Of a stretch of DNA of 64,000 nt, positions 8,561 through 15,806 are shown piece after piece (positions within the stretch are counted from its first letter, which is position 1; the number at the start of each line of letters is the position of its first letter). The position numbers and the translations under genes are program-made. The notes under the pieces were generated by a model. That model searched no databases. It saw nothing but the letters and a program-made list of their open reading frames with translations, and was not told the origin of the DNA. Where the stretch lies: assembly GCA_023432465.1 (NCBI GenBank), contig JAEYUO010000117.1, positions 1 to 64,000 of the forward strand, in the 5' to 3' direction. Source of the stretch: Planctomycetota bacterium (lineage in GTDB: Bacteria > Planctomycetota > Phycisphaerae > Phycisphaerales > UBA1924).

Positions 8561-9376
8561 ATGTCCGCCCCGCTCACACCCGATCCAGAACACACCGCCC
8601 GCCTCGACCTGGCCATTCGCCTCGGCGATGATGCCCGCGCGATCGCCATGAAGCACTTTGACGCCGCGGGCGTCAAGTTCGATGACAAGTCCGACGGCTC
8701 ACCTGTCACCATCGCCGACCGCACGATCGAAGAGCATCTGCGCACGCGCATCGAGCGCGAGTTCCCTGATGACGGCATCATCGGCGAGGAGTTCGGCACT
8801 CGCGATTCCCGCTCCGGCTACACCTGGGTGATCGACCCGATCGATGGCACCCGCGCGTATGCCCGTGGCATCCCGATCTTCTCCACACTCATCGCCGTGA
8901 TGCACGGCGGTCGCGCCGTCGCTGGGTATGCCTCCATGCCGGTGTGGAACGAATCCGTCTACGCCGTTCGGGGGGGCGGCGGGGGATGCACGTGGGTTCC
9001 CGCGGGCGGCGAGCCACGCCCCGCGCGTGTCTCAGCGCAGACCGATCTTTCCAAGGCGCTCGTCGAGACGATCCAGCCGCACGGCTACCTTGAGGTCGGT
9101 GAGTACTCCGCGTTTGAGCGCCTCGCCCGCGCCGCCTGGCGCACCCGCGGCTGGAACGATGCCTACGCGTACATCCTGTGCGCCACCGGCCGCGTCGATG
9201 CCGCGGTGGACCTGAGCATCAAGATCTGGGACATCGCGCCGTTCCAGGTGATCATGGAAGAAGCAGGGGGGCTGCTCACCGATTGGCGCGGAAACGCCTC
9301 ACCGATTCCCACCGAGCGTGTCCTGCTCAGCAACCCGCACCTGCACCGTGGGCTTTGCAGCACACTCTGCCCATGA
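8561..9376 (+). CDS. hisN: HisN-type inositol-monophosphatase-family phosphatase
   Basis: This 271-residue member of the magnesium-dependent IMPase superfamily has the residues of the histidinol-phosphatase (HisN) subgroup, the penultimate step of histidine synthesis. Metal-binding positions are visible: Glu76-Glu77 in GEEFG, Asp92 and Asp95 in DPIDGTRAYARG, and Asp224 in WDIAPF. The DPIDGT...RGIPIF form is typical of HisN rather than of myo-inositol phosphatase, but substrate cannot be proven from sequence. An in-frame ATG about 90 bases upstream lies inside the tandem repeat and is rejected. The chosen ATG follows a TACGCT hexamer. Next to ppa, whose product removes pyrophosphate, but transcribed toward it. 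Confidence 0.85.
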   Translation: MSAPLTPDPEHTARLDLAIRLGDDARAIAMKHFDAAGVKFDDKSDGSPVTIADRTIEEHLRTRIEREFPDDGIIGEEFGTRDSRSGYTWVIDPIDGTRAYARGIPIFSTLIAVMHGGRAVAGYASMPVWNESVYAVRGGGGGCTWVPAGGEPRPARVSAQTDLSKALVETIQPHGYLEVGEYSAFERLARAAWRTRGWNDAYAYILCATGRVDAAVDLSIKIWDIAPFQVIMEEAGGLLTDWRGNASPIPTERVLLSNPHLHRGLCSTLCP

Positions 9377-9396
9377 CCGGATTCGGACCTGCTTCT

Positions 9397-9429
9397 CAAT
9401 CCAAAATCCGCAATCCACAATCCAAACTC
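9397..9429 (+). repeat. Degenerate AATCC repeat, copy 1
   Basis: Four AATCC-type units in a row, spaced 7-9 bases apart. A very similar run in the same orientation lies at 10104-10139, so the two flank ppa. Confidence 0.65.
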
Positions 9430-9434
9430 CGCCC

Positions 9435-10001
9435 TCACCCCACCAATCCCTTGATCCCGCCCTTTCGCCGCGCTTGTTCGTATCTGCGGAGGGAATCCTC
9501 GATGATCGCGTGCGCGGTCTCGGCGGGCAGGATGTCCTCCACCGCGACATCCTTGCCTTCGAGCATCTTGTAGTCTTCGAAGAACTGCTTGAGCATCTTG
9601 AAGATGTGCTTGGGGAAGTTGCTCGCCAGCCGGAACTCCGAGTAGATCGGGTCGGCCTCCAGCACCGCGATGATCTTGTGATCGGGGTCTCCCTGATCGA
9701 TCATCGACATCATGCCCACAGCGCGCGCGTGGCAGATGCACAGCGGGGGGATCGGCTCGGTGCAGTACACCAGCACATCCAGCGGGTCATCATCCTCGGC
9801 GAGCGTCTGCGGGATGAACCCGTAGTTGGCCGGGTAGTACACCGCGCTCGACAGCACGCGGTCGAGCTTGATCAGCCCCGAACCTTTGTCGAGCTCGAAC
9901 TTCAGGTTCGAGCCCCGGGGGATCTCGATGATCGCCTTGAACTGTCCGGGGAGATCTCCGCTCTCGGTGCCGGGGGTGACGTCGTGCCAGGGGTGGATCA
10001 T
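9435..10001 (-). CDS. ppa: Soluble inorganic pyrophosphatase, family I
   Basis: This 188-residue cytoplasmic enzyme hydrolyses pyrophosphate to two phosphates. The family I active-site block is clear: VYYPANYGFIPQT then DDDPLDVLV with the catalytic aspartates, preceded by the ExxxGSxxKFE-type motif (IEIPRGSNLKFELD). The frame extends further upstream, but the ATG at 9999-10001 gives the normal N-terminus and sits 6 bases after a TACCCT hexamer on the minus strand. It converges with hisN and is divergent from pgi. Two membrane pyrophosphatases are also encoded in this window (36912 and 39734), so pyrophosphate can be either burnt here or used to pump ions. Confidence 0.93.
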   Translation of the reverse strand: MIHPWHDVTPGTESGDLPGQFKAIIEIPRGSNLKFELDKGSGLIKLDRVLSSAVYYPANYGFIPQTLAEDDDPLDVLVYCTEPIPPLCICHARAVGMMSMIDQGDPDHKIIAVLEADPIYSEFRLASNFPKHIFKMLKQFFEDYKMLEGKDVAVEDILPAETAHAIIEDSLRRYEQARRKGGIKGLVG

Positions 10002-10007
10002 GCGGGC

Positions 10008-10013
10008 AGGGTA
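10008..10013 (-). promoter_or_regulatory. -10 hexamer of ppa, leaderless type
   Basis: On the minus strand TACCCT is followed by 6 bases and then the ppa ATG. No Shine-Dalgarno is seen. Confidence 0.4.
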
Positions 10014-10103
10014 GGGGGAGCGATGTCGGAAGTGGGAGGTCGGATGCCGGATGGCCGCCGGGTTCGAGGTGTGTCGCGAGCGTCCCTGACAGGCGATTTC
10101 CCG

Positions 10104-10139
10104 CAATCCACGATCCAAAATCCGCGATCCAGAATCTCC
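10104..10139 (+). repeat. Degenerate AATCC repeat, copy 2
   Basis: A run of ATCC-centred units very similar to 9397-9429 and in the same orientation, lying between the divergent ppa and pgi starts. Confidence 0.65.
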
Positions 10140-10141
10140 TG

Positions 10142-10147
10142 TATCCT
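10142..10147 (+). promoter_or_regulatory. -10 hexamer of pgi, leaderless type
   Basis: TATCCT is followed by six C residues and then the pgi ATG at 10154. No Shine-Dalgarno can exist in an all-C spacer. Confidence 0.5.
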
Positions 10148-10153
10148 CCCCCC

Positions 10154-11590
10154 ATGCTCAAGCTCGACTATGCCAACTGTCTGGCCGACCGCGTCGGTTC
10201 TCACGGCCTGGACCCCGACCTGCTGCACCCCGCCGGTGCGCCGGCGAAGGCGATCGCCGCGGCGACCAAGAAGCTCAACTCCACGCGCGGCACCGGCTGG
10301 GAACGCTGGCGCGACCTGCACCGCGACCCGATGCGGGCGGACCACATCCGCGAGGTCCTCAAGCTCGTGCAGCGATTCTCGGCAACCGGCGGCGGGTGTG
10401 AGAACCTGGTCGTGCTGGGCATCGGGGGGTCGGCCCTGGGCAACATCGCGCTGCAGGCCGCGCTCAACCCGCCCACCCACAACCTGCTGCCCGCGGGCAA
10501 GCGAAACGGGCCGCGGCTGTTTGTGGTGGACAATGTCGATCCGGCGTACTTCGGCTCGGTGATCGATTGCTGCCTCGCTACCGACCCGAAGCTGGAGCGC
10601 ACGGTGTTCAACGTGGTCTCCAAGAGCGGGGAGACCGCCGAGACGGCGGCCCAGTTCATGATCATCCGGGATCTTCTGAAGAAGCACGGCCGCAAGGGCG
10701 CGGACCACGTTGTCGCCGTGACCGACCCTGCCAAGGGGACGATGCGGAAGATCTGCGATGCCGAGGGGTATGCCACGCTCCCCGTCCCCGATGGCGTGGG
10801 CGGCAGGTTCAGCGTGCTCTCGCCGGTGGGCCTGTTCTCTGCGGCGATGTGCGGGATCGACATTCACGCGCTGGTGGATGGCGCGGCGAGCATGGATGAG
10901 CCGACCACGCGCGAGCAGCTCGACAAGAACCCGGCGGCGATGCTGGCGTTTTTGCTGATCGAGCTCGGGACGCGCAAGGGCAAGACCAATCACGTGATGA
11001 TGCCCTACGCCAACCAGCTTTACCTGATGGCGGACTGGTATCGGCAGTTGTGGGCCGAATCGCTGGGGAAGAAGGCCGCGCTCAACGGGGACACCGTGTA
11101 TGCGGGCTTCACTCCCGTCAAGGCTCTGGGCACGACCGACCAGCACTCGCAGGTGCAACTGTACCGGGAGGGGCCGAACGACAAGGTGATCATGTTCCTG
11201 GAGGTCGACGACTTTGGGCCGCATCAGGGGCTGACGATCCCGAAGGGTCTGGGCGTCGAGGCGCTCAGCTATCTGGAGGGCCGCACGATGTCGGAGCTTC
11301 TCACCGCCGAGAAGCGTGCAACGGAGTACGCCCTGCTGGAATCGCAGCGCCCCAACCTGACCATCCGCTTCCCGAAGGTGGATGCCGCGCACGTCGGGCA
11401 GATCATCTACCTGTGGGAGATGGTGACGGCGTATGCCGGACTGCTGCTGAGCATCGATGCCTATGACCAGCCCGCCGTCGAACTTGGCAAGCAGGCGACG
11501 TTTGGGCTCATGGGCCGGGCGGGCTTTGAGAAGCACCTGAAGGCGGTGAACGCGGCACTTGCGCCGCACAGCCGCACCATCGCCGGGTGA
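10154..11590 (+). CDS. pgi: Glucose-6-phosphate isomerase
   Basis: This 478-residue cytoplasmic enzyme interconverts glucose-6-phosphate and fructose-6-phosphate. The sugar-isomerase core is evident: LVVLGIGGSALGN, then VVSKSGETAET for phosphate binding, the GGRFSVLSPVGL segment, and the GTTDQHSQVQLYREG segment with the catalytic-region His. Length is between the short archaeal-like and the 550-residue proteobacterial forms. The ATG is fixed by the TATCCT-N6-ATG arrangement. The next gene begins 15 bases after the stop but has its own hexamer. Confidence 0.95.
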   Translation: MLKLDYANCLADRVGSHGLDPDLLHPAGAPAKAIAAATKKLNSTRGTGWERWRDLHRDPMRADHIREVLKLVQRFSATGGGCENLVVLGIGGSALGNIALQAALNPPTHNLLPAGKRNGPRLFVVDNVDPAYFGSVIDCCLATDPKLERTVFNVVSKSGETAETAAQFMIIRDLLKKHGRKGADHVVAVTDPAKGTMRKICDAEGYATLPVPDGVGGRFSVLSPVGLFSAAMCGIDIHALVDGAASMDEPTTREQLDKNPAAMLAFLLIELGTRKGKTNHVMMPYANQLYLMADWYRQLWAESLGKKAALNGDTVYAGFTPVKALGTTDQHSQVQLYREGPNDKVIMFLEVDDFGPHQGLTIPKGLGVEALSYLEGRTMSELLTAEKRATEYALLESQRPNLTIRFPKVDAAHVGQIIYLWEMVTAYAGLLLSIDAYDQPAVELGKQATFGLMGRAGFEKHLKAVNAALAPHSRTIAG

Positions 11591-11593
11591 GCG

Positions 11594-11599
11594 TATTGT
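11594..11599 (+). promoter_or_regulatory. -10 hexamer, leaderless type
   Basis: TATTGT lies 6 bases before the ATG at 11606, immediately after the pgi stop. It would allow independent leaderless expression of the small gene. Confidence 0.4.
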
Positions 11600-11605
11600 T
11601 CCGGC

Positions 11606-11839
11606 ATGCCCATCTACGAGTACGTCTGCGAGCAGGACGGCACGCGCATCGAACTCCTCCGGCCGATGTCCGAGGCCGATGCACCGGTGAATGATCCCCA
11701 GAACAAGGGGAGATTGTTTACTCGCGCGGTGACCGCTCCGAACGCCAAGACCTCCGGCGGTGGTGGTGCCGGGGTATCCCTTGGTGCGTGCTGCCCGTGC
11801 GGGAAGAACGCGGGCGGGTGTGGCGGCGGGCGGGCCTGA
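11606..11839 (+). CDS. FmdB-like small Cys-rich protein
   Basis: The 77-residue protein opens with MPIYEYVC, the hallmark start of FmdB-family zinc-ribbon proteins. The usual CxxC partner is missing (C is followed by EQDG) and the second zinc-binding pair is not in its normal place. The C-terminus has a separate Cys cluster (CCPCGKNAGGC) in a glycine-rich tail. It may bind a metal differently or be a degenerate family member. Function unknown. It is the last gene before the flagellar block, which has its own promoter-like sequence starting 8 bases after this stop. Confidence 0.7.
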   Translation: MPIYEYVCEQDGTRIELLRPMSEADAPVNDPQNKGRLFTRAVTAPNAKTSGGGGAGVSLGACCPCGKNAGGCGGGRA

Positions 11840-11846
11840 GGGGGCC

Positions 11847-11863
11847 TTGGCACGCGGCTTGAG
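11847..11863 (+). promoter_or_regulatory. Probable sigma-54 promoter of the flagellar cluster
   Basis: TTGGCACG-N4-TTGA matches the -24/-12 consensus, with GG at 11849-11850 and GA (instead of GC) at 11861-11862, separated by exactly 10 bases as sigma-54 requires. Transcription would begin near 11874, about 25 bases before the first small ORF. Sigma-54 control of rod and hook genes is established in several bacteria. One mismatch at -12 keeps this tentative. Confidence 0.6.
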
Positions 11864-11868
11864 TTGTT

Positions 11869-11888
11869 CCCTCCGAAGAGACGGAGGG
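11869..11888 (+). promoter_or_regulatory. Hairpin at the predicted flagellar mRNA 5' end
   Basis: A 7-bp perfect stem (CCCTCCG and complement) with a 6-base loop begins at the predicted transcription start and ends 10 bases before the first ORF. There is no T-tract, so it is more likely a 5' stabilising or regulatory structure than a terminator. Confidence 0.45.
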
Positions 11889-11898
11889 CATCAACCGC

Positions 11899-12102
11899 AT
11901 GTGTTTCACCGATACCCCGACAATCACAGATGAAACCGCATCGATCCCTGCCGCGGTGCTTGAGCGCGTGCCGCGGGATCAGGCCCTGGGTCTGCGCCTG
12001 ATTGCGCTTGCCCGCGCAGCGGCCGCGCTGCATATGGCGCAGATCTCGCCATCTGGCAGTGAGAATCCGGGAGCGTTGATCCCAGAAAGTGGGGGTCAAT
12101 GA
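11899..12102 (+). CDS. Small ORF leading the flagellar operon
   Basis: A 67-residue frame beginning MCFTDTPTITDE whose stop overlaps the flgF start by four bases (ATGA). The overlap and its place directly behind the sigma-54 site suggest a translated, coupled leader gene. Composition is plausible (an amphipathic Ala/Leu-rich middle, residues 29-45), but no family is recognised and no strong ribosome site is visible. It may be a small flagellar regulator or only a leader peptide. Confidence 0.4.
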   Translation: MCFTDTPTITDETASIPAAVLERVPRDQALGLRLIALARAAAALHMAQISPSGSENPGALIPESGGQ

Positions 12103-12878
12103 ACTACGGCTATGCAGTCGGGGCGTCAGGTGTGTTGGCGGCGATGCACCGCCAGGATGTCGCCGCGAACAACCTTGCGAATGTGACCACGACCGGGTTC
12201 AAGGTCGATTGGGGCTCGACCGTTCCGCGCGAGGCGGCGAGGGTGGAGGACGGGCTGTACAACCTGCCGTCGAACAAGCTGCTGGAGCACCTGGGTGCGG
12301 GCGTGCTGCTGGCACCGACGCGGACGGTGTTCGGGCAGGGCGAGATCGAGCAGACGGGCAAGCCGCTAGATGTCGCCATCCGGGGCGACGGATTCCTGGC
12401 GGTGGGCGGGGATGGGTCGGGTGGTGATGCCGGCGTGCGCTACACCCGTGATGGACGGATGACACTAGATCCGCGGGGCATGCTGGTGAGTGTGACGGAC
12501 GGAAGCCCGGTTCTGGATGCGCAGAACAACACGATCCACCTGAACCCGGGGCAGAAGATCACGATTGATGGGGACGGCGCGATCCGTCAGGGAGGGCGTG
12601 AGGTCGCCCGATTAGGGTTTGTCGATTTTGCGGATCGGGCCGCGCTGCGGAAGGCGGGCGCGAGCCGGTTTGAACTTGCGCCCGGGGCGCAGGGGTCTCG
12701 CACGGCCGCGACGGGATCGATCGTGCAGGAGGCGATCGAGGGCTCGGCGGTGGATCCGATCTCGGCGATGATGGCGGTGCAGAACGCGGCGAACGCGGTG
12801 AGCGCGAGCCTCCGCATGATGTCGATGCACGATGAGTTGACCGGCCGGGCGATCTCGCAGCTCGGCCGCGTAGTTTGA
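12099..12878 (+). CDS. flgF: Flagellar basal-body rod protein FlgF
   Basis: This 259-residue member of the flagellar rod/hook family is a proximal rod component. The N-terminus has the family motif (HRQDVAANNLANVTTTGFK), followed by a hook-basal-body DG block (YTRDGRMTLDPRGMLV), and the C-terminal helix (VQEAIEGSAVDPISAMMAVQ...) needed for axial packing. It lies directly before flgG, the usual order flgF-flgG. It is somewhat diverged, and FlgF rather than another rod protein is assigned from gene order. It starts in an ATGA overlap with the preceding small ORF. Confidence 0.85.
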   Translation: MNYGYAVGASGVLAAMHRQDVAANNLANVTTTGFKVDWGSTVPREAARVEDGLYNLPSNKLLEHLGAGVLLAPTRTVFGQGEIEQTGKPLDVAIRGDGFLAVGGDGSGGDAGVRYTRDGRMTLDPRGMLVSVTDGSPVLDAQNNTIHLNPGQKITIDGDGAIRQGGREVARLGFVDFADRAALRKAGASRFELAPGAQGSRTAATGSIVQEAIEGSAVDPISAMMAVQNAANAVSASLRMMSMHDELTGRAISQLGRVV

Positions 12879-12931
12879 TTGATTTTGAGGGATGCCCGGG
12901 TGCGCACCCGTTACGCAGAGGAACATGACCG

Positions 12932-13738
12932 ATGGCGATTATCTCTCTTCAGTCCGCCGCATCCGGCTTGTCGGCGCTCAACACCGCGCTGGATGTGATT
13001 GCGAACAACCTTGCGAACGTGAATACGGCGGGGTTCAAGTCCAGCCGCGCGAACTTTCAGGACCTGCTGTACATCGAGCAGTCGCAGCCGGGCGTTCGGA
13101 ACGCCAACGGCGACCAGCGTCCGACGGGTTTGCAGGTCGGTCTGGGCGTGAAGGTGTCGGGGACGGAGTATGACTTCACGGCGGGCAACCCGATCAAGGG
13201 CAACAAGCTGGATATCTATGTGCAGGGGAACGGCTTCCTGCGGGTGGAGGTCGAGGACTCCCGGAGCCCCAGCGGTGTGGCGTACACGCGGGCGGGTCAG
13301 CTTGCGCTGAACTCCGATGGGGAGCTTGTGCTGGCGACCGATCAGGGCCGCCGCATCGCCGACGGGATCACGATCGATGGTGATGTTGAGGATGTGCAGA
13401 TTGACTCGAGCGGGCGCGTGCTGATCAAGCGTCCGGGCGTGGCCGAACTTGAGGAGGCGGGGCAACTCACGGTGGCGAACTTCGTGAACCCGTGGGGGCT
13501 GTCATCGCTGGGTGAGAACCTGTTCGCCGACACCGATGCGAGCGGGCCGCCCATCGAGGGCAACCCGGGGGAGGATTCGTTCGGCACGATCCTGCAGGGG
13601 TATTACGAGGGGTCGAATGTCGATCCGACTACAGAGCTGATCAACATGATCCGGGTGCAGCGGGCGTTTGAGATGAACTCCAACACCATCCGTGCTGCCG
13701 ACGAGGTGCTGCGCTCGGTCGCTCAGCTCCGACGCTGA
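12932..13738 (+). CDS. flgG: Flagellar distal rod protein FlgG
   Basis: This 268-residue protein forms the distal rod that passes through the P and L rings. It is highly typical: N-terminal SAASGLSALNTALDVIANNLANVNTAGFKSS in outline, the FlgG-specific loop region after it, then the central VQGNGFLRVE and YTRAGQLALNSDGELV blocks, and C-terminal GYYEGSNVDPTTELINMI...RAADEVL. Expected length is about 260. The ribosome site is AGAGGA about 9 bases before the ATG. It is followed closely by flgA, flgH and flgI, which build the rings around this rod. Confidence 0.95.
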   Translation: MAIISLQSAASGLSALNTALDVIANNLANVNTAGFKSSRANFQDLLYIEQSQPGVRNANGDQRPTGLQVGLGVKVSGTEYDFTAGNPIKGNKLDIYVQGNGFLRVEVEDSRSPSGVAYTRAGQLALNSDGELVLATDQGRRIADGITIDGDVEDVQIDSSGRVLIKRPGVAELEEAGQLTVANFVNPWGLSSLGENLFADTDASGPPIEGNPGEDSFGTILQGYYEGSNVDPTTELINMIRVQRAFEMNSNTIRAADEVLRSVAQLRR

Positions 13739-13756
13739 TTCAGAGGCGGAGTGATC

Positions 13757-14848
13757 ATGATGCAGAAGCGATTTGAGATCCTGAGACGGCTTCCCCTGCT
13801 GCTTGCGGTGGTGCTTATCGCGGTTGGCGGCGGAGCCGGAAGGCAGGCCGCGGCCCAGACCACGGTGACACTGAACCTGTCGGCGCGGATGAGCGCGGCC
13901 GATGCGCCCGTGACGCTGGCGGGGATCGCGCGGCTTGAGGGGCCGGAGGCGGGCCGATTCGGCGAGGTGGTGGTGCTGGAGCGGGCGGATGCGAAGCCGG
14001 CGGTTTCGCTGGCGGATGTCCGAGCGACGCTTCAGGCTGCGGGGGCAAACTTCGGAACGCTCACGCTGCGTGGATCGAGCTGCCGGATCGAGCTGCCCGG
14101 GGCGGCTCCGGCGGCGGCGAAGCCCGCGATGGAGCGTTCGAAGGGTGGCCCGGACTTTGAGGTTGTCGACATTGATGGGCCGCCGACGATCCGGACGGCG
14201 ATCGCGCGGCGGCTGGCGGCGATGCACGGTGTTGCTCACGATGCGATCCAACTCGCGTTTGACGAGAAGGACCGGGCGACGCTGGCCACGCCGCACAGCG
14301 ACCGCCAGACCGTGCATGTGCAGCCCGCGGCTTCGGCATCCTCATCGCGGGTGCCGCTGCGCATCAGCGTGTATGTGGGGGATCGGGTGATTGCGGACTA
14401 CCGGCTGACGGCGGACATTCTGCTGCGGCGGGAGGTGCTTGTCGCGACGCGCGAGATCGAGCGGCGCGAGCTGATCTCGGATCCTGATGTGCGGCTTGAG
14501 CCGAGGTGGATTCCGCCCGGAGAGAACCCGCCGGACCGGGGGGCGGTCGTGGGCTCGGAGGCCCGTGCGCGGATCAAGGAGGGGTCCACCTTCAAGTCCA
14601 ATGCCGTGGAATCGCCGGTGTTGATCCGGCGCGGCGATGTTGTGTACGTGGAGTGCCTTTCGGGCTCGATGGTTGTGCGGGCGCGTGCGAAGGCCCTGGG
14701 CGCCGGGCGGGAGGGGGAGACGATCGCCTTCCAGATGGATGGCGCGGACGACTCGTTCATGGCGCGTGTTGCGGGTCGGGGACGCGCGGTGATGCTCGCG
14801 GTTGCCGCGTTTGACGGGCAGGCTCGTGTGGATGAGGTTCGACGGTAG
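13757..14848 (+). CDS. flgA: P-ring assembly chaperone FlgA
   Basis: This is a periplasmic chaperone for P-ring assembly. The protein (about 363 residues) has a signal peptide (residues 1-34, ending AAAQ) and a C-terminal SAF/ChapFlgA region containing REIERRELISDPDV, a conserved segment that follows the DYRLTADILLRREVLVA strand. It is longer than E. coli FlgA (about 220), with an N-terminal half I cannot match by eye. A GTG at 13751 is in frame, but the ATG at 13757 has GGAG at better spacing. Position between flgG and flgH supports the call. Confidence 0.85.
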   Translation: MMQKRFEILRRLPLLLAVVLIAVGGGAGRQAAAQTTVTLNLSARMSAADAPVTLAGIARLEGPEAGRFGEVVVLERADAKPAVSLADVRATLQAAGANFGTLTLRGSSCRIELPGAAPAAAKPAMERSKGGPDFEVVDIDGPPTIRTAIARRLAAMHGVAHDAIQLAFDEKDRATLATPHSDRQTVHVQPAASASSSRVPLRISVYVGDRVIADYRLTADILLRREVLVATREIERRELISDPDVRLEPRWIPPGENPPDRGAVVGSEARARIKEGSTFKSNAVESPVLIRRGDVVYVECLSGSMVVRARAKALGAGREGETIAFQMDGADDSFMARVAGRGRAVMLAVAAFDGQARVDEVRR

Positions 14849-14889
14849 GGCCCAGCGCGGAGTGGAGGGTGGCGACAGGAGGCAGCAGG

Positions 14890-15666
14890 ATGCGACGAGG
14901 AACACGAGTGGCCGGAGTTGTTGCCGGCACGGGGCTGGCGATCTGTGCGCACGCACATGCCCAGAGCCTGTTTGAGCGGCGGGACCCGATGGCCCCTGCC
15001 GCACCGGCGACGAGCCCGAGCGGGGACCCGGCGGGATCGCCGAGTGCACCTGCTGCGAATCCGGCACCGGCCCAGCCTGCTCCCAAGGCGGCCGCGGGAC
15101 CGATGTCGCTTCAGGATGTGAGCCTGTTTGCCGTGACCCCGCCCGAGCCGAGGAAGTGGGCCAAGCACGACATCGTCGAGGTGATTGTGAACCGCTCGAG
15201 CGTGGAGAAGTTCGAGCAGACGCTGGACACGAAGAAGGACTATGACCTGAGCGCGGAGCTGCGAGAGTTCCCGTCGGTCCGAAACCTGCTTGAGATGCAG
15301 CTTCGCAACGGGGACTCGACGGGGCTTCCGGTCGGAGTCGATGTGACCGCCGGGAACAAGTTCAAGGGGGACGGTGAGTATGAGCGGAAGGACCAGATCA
15401 CGACACGTCTCTCGGCGATCGTTGTTGATGTGAAGCCCAACGGGACGCTGGTGCTGGAGGCCAGGGACTCGCACCAGTCGGGTGAAGAGGTGAAGACGAT
15501 GGTGCTCTCGGGGGTGTGCCGCTCGGAGGACATCACCAAGAACAACACGATCCAGTCGAGCCAGCTTGCCAACTTCCTGATGCGGATCGAGCACGAGGGG
15601 CAGGTGAAGAAGGCGGGCGAGAAGGGGTTCATTCCCCGGATCCTGGAAGCGATCTTCAACTTCTAG
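14890..15666 (+). CDS. flgH: Flagellar L-ring protein FlgH
   Basis: This 258-residue L-ring protein sits in the outer membrane. After a signal sequence comes a Pro/Ala-rich stretch (about residues 30-75), then the FlgH core with KGDGEYERKDQITTRLSAIV and PNGTLVLEARDSH and the C-terminal RIEHEGQVKK region. Classical FlgH is a lipoprotein. Here the only signal-region Cys (LAIC) is not a good lipobox, so ordinary cleavage near AHAQ is also possible. The ATG at 14890 is chosen over the GTG at 14869 because AGGAGG lies 7 bases upstream. Presence of flgH and flgI implies a Gram-negative type envelope. Confidence 0.9.
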   Translation: MRRGTRVAGVVAGTGLAICAHAHAQSLFERRDPMAPAAPATSPSGDPAGSPSAPAANPAPAQPAPKAAAGPMSLQDVSLFAVTPPEPRKWAKHDIVEVIVNRSSVEKFEQTLDTKKDYDLSAELREFPSVRNLLEMQLRNGDSTGLPVGVDVTAGNKFKGDGEYERKDQITTRLSAIVVDVKPNGTLVLEARDSHQSGEEVKTMVLSGVCRSEDITKNNTIQSSQLANFLMRIEHEGQVKKAGEKGFIPRILEAIFNF

Positions 15667-15806
15667 GCCGAGGCCGCGCGGGCGACTGTGGGCGGTTCGC
15701 GGCGATGTGGCTGCGCCCGGCGTGAGGCGGGGCGGGTGGGGGTCTGCGCGCGGCGTTGCATGCGGCGCCGGCGAGCGCGCGGCATGGCGTTCGCTCTGGG
15801 TCAGGC

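Noticed and set aside
10002..10118. Longer ppa starting at 10118
   Set aside because: The extra N-terminus is translated from the intergenic AATCC repeat and lacks protein character; the ATG at 10001 gives normal family length.
11869..11888. Rho-independent terminator after the FmdB-like gene
   Set aside because: There is no T-tract on either side of the stem, and it lies exactly at the predicted start of the flagellar transcript.
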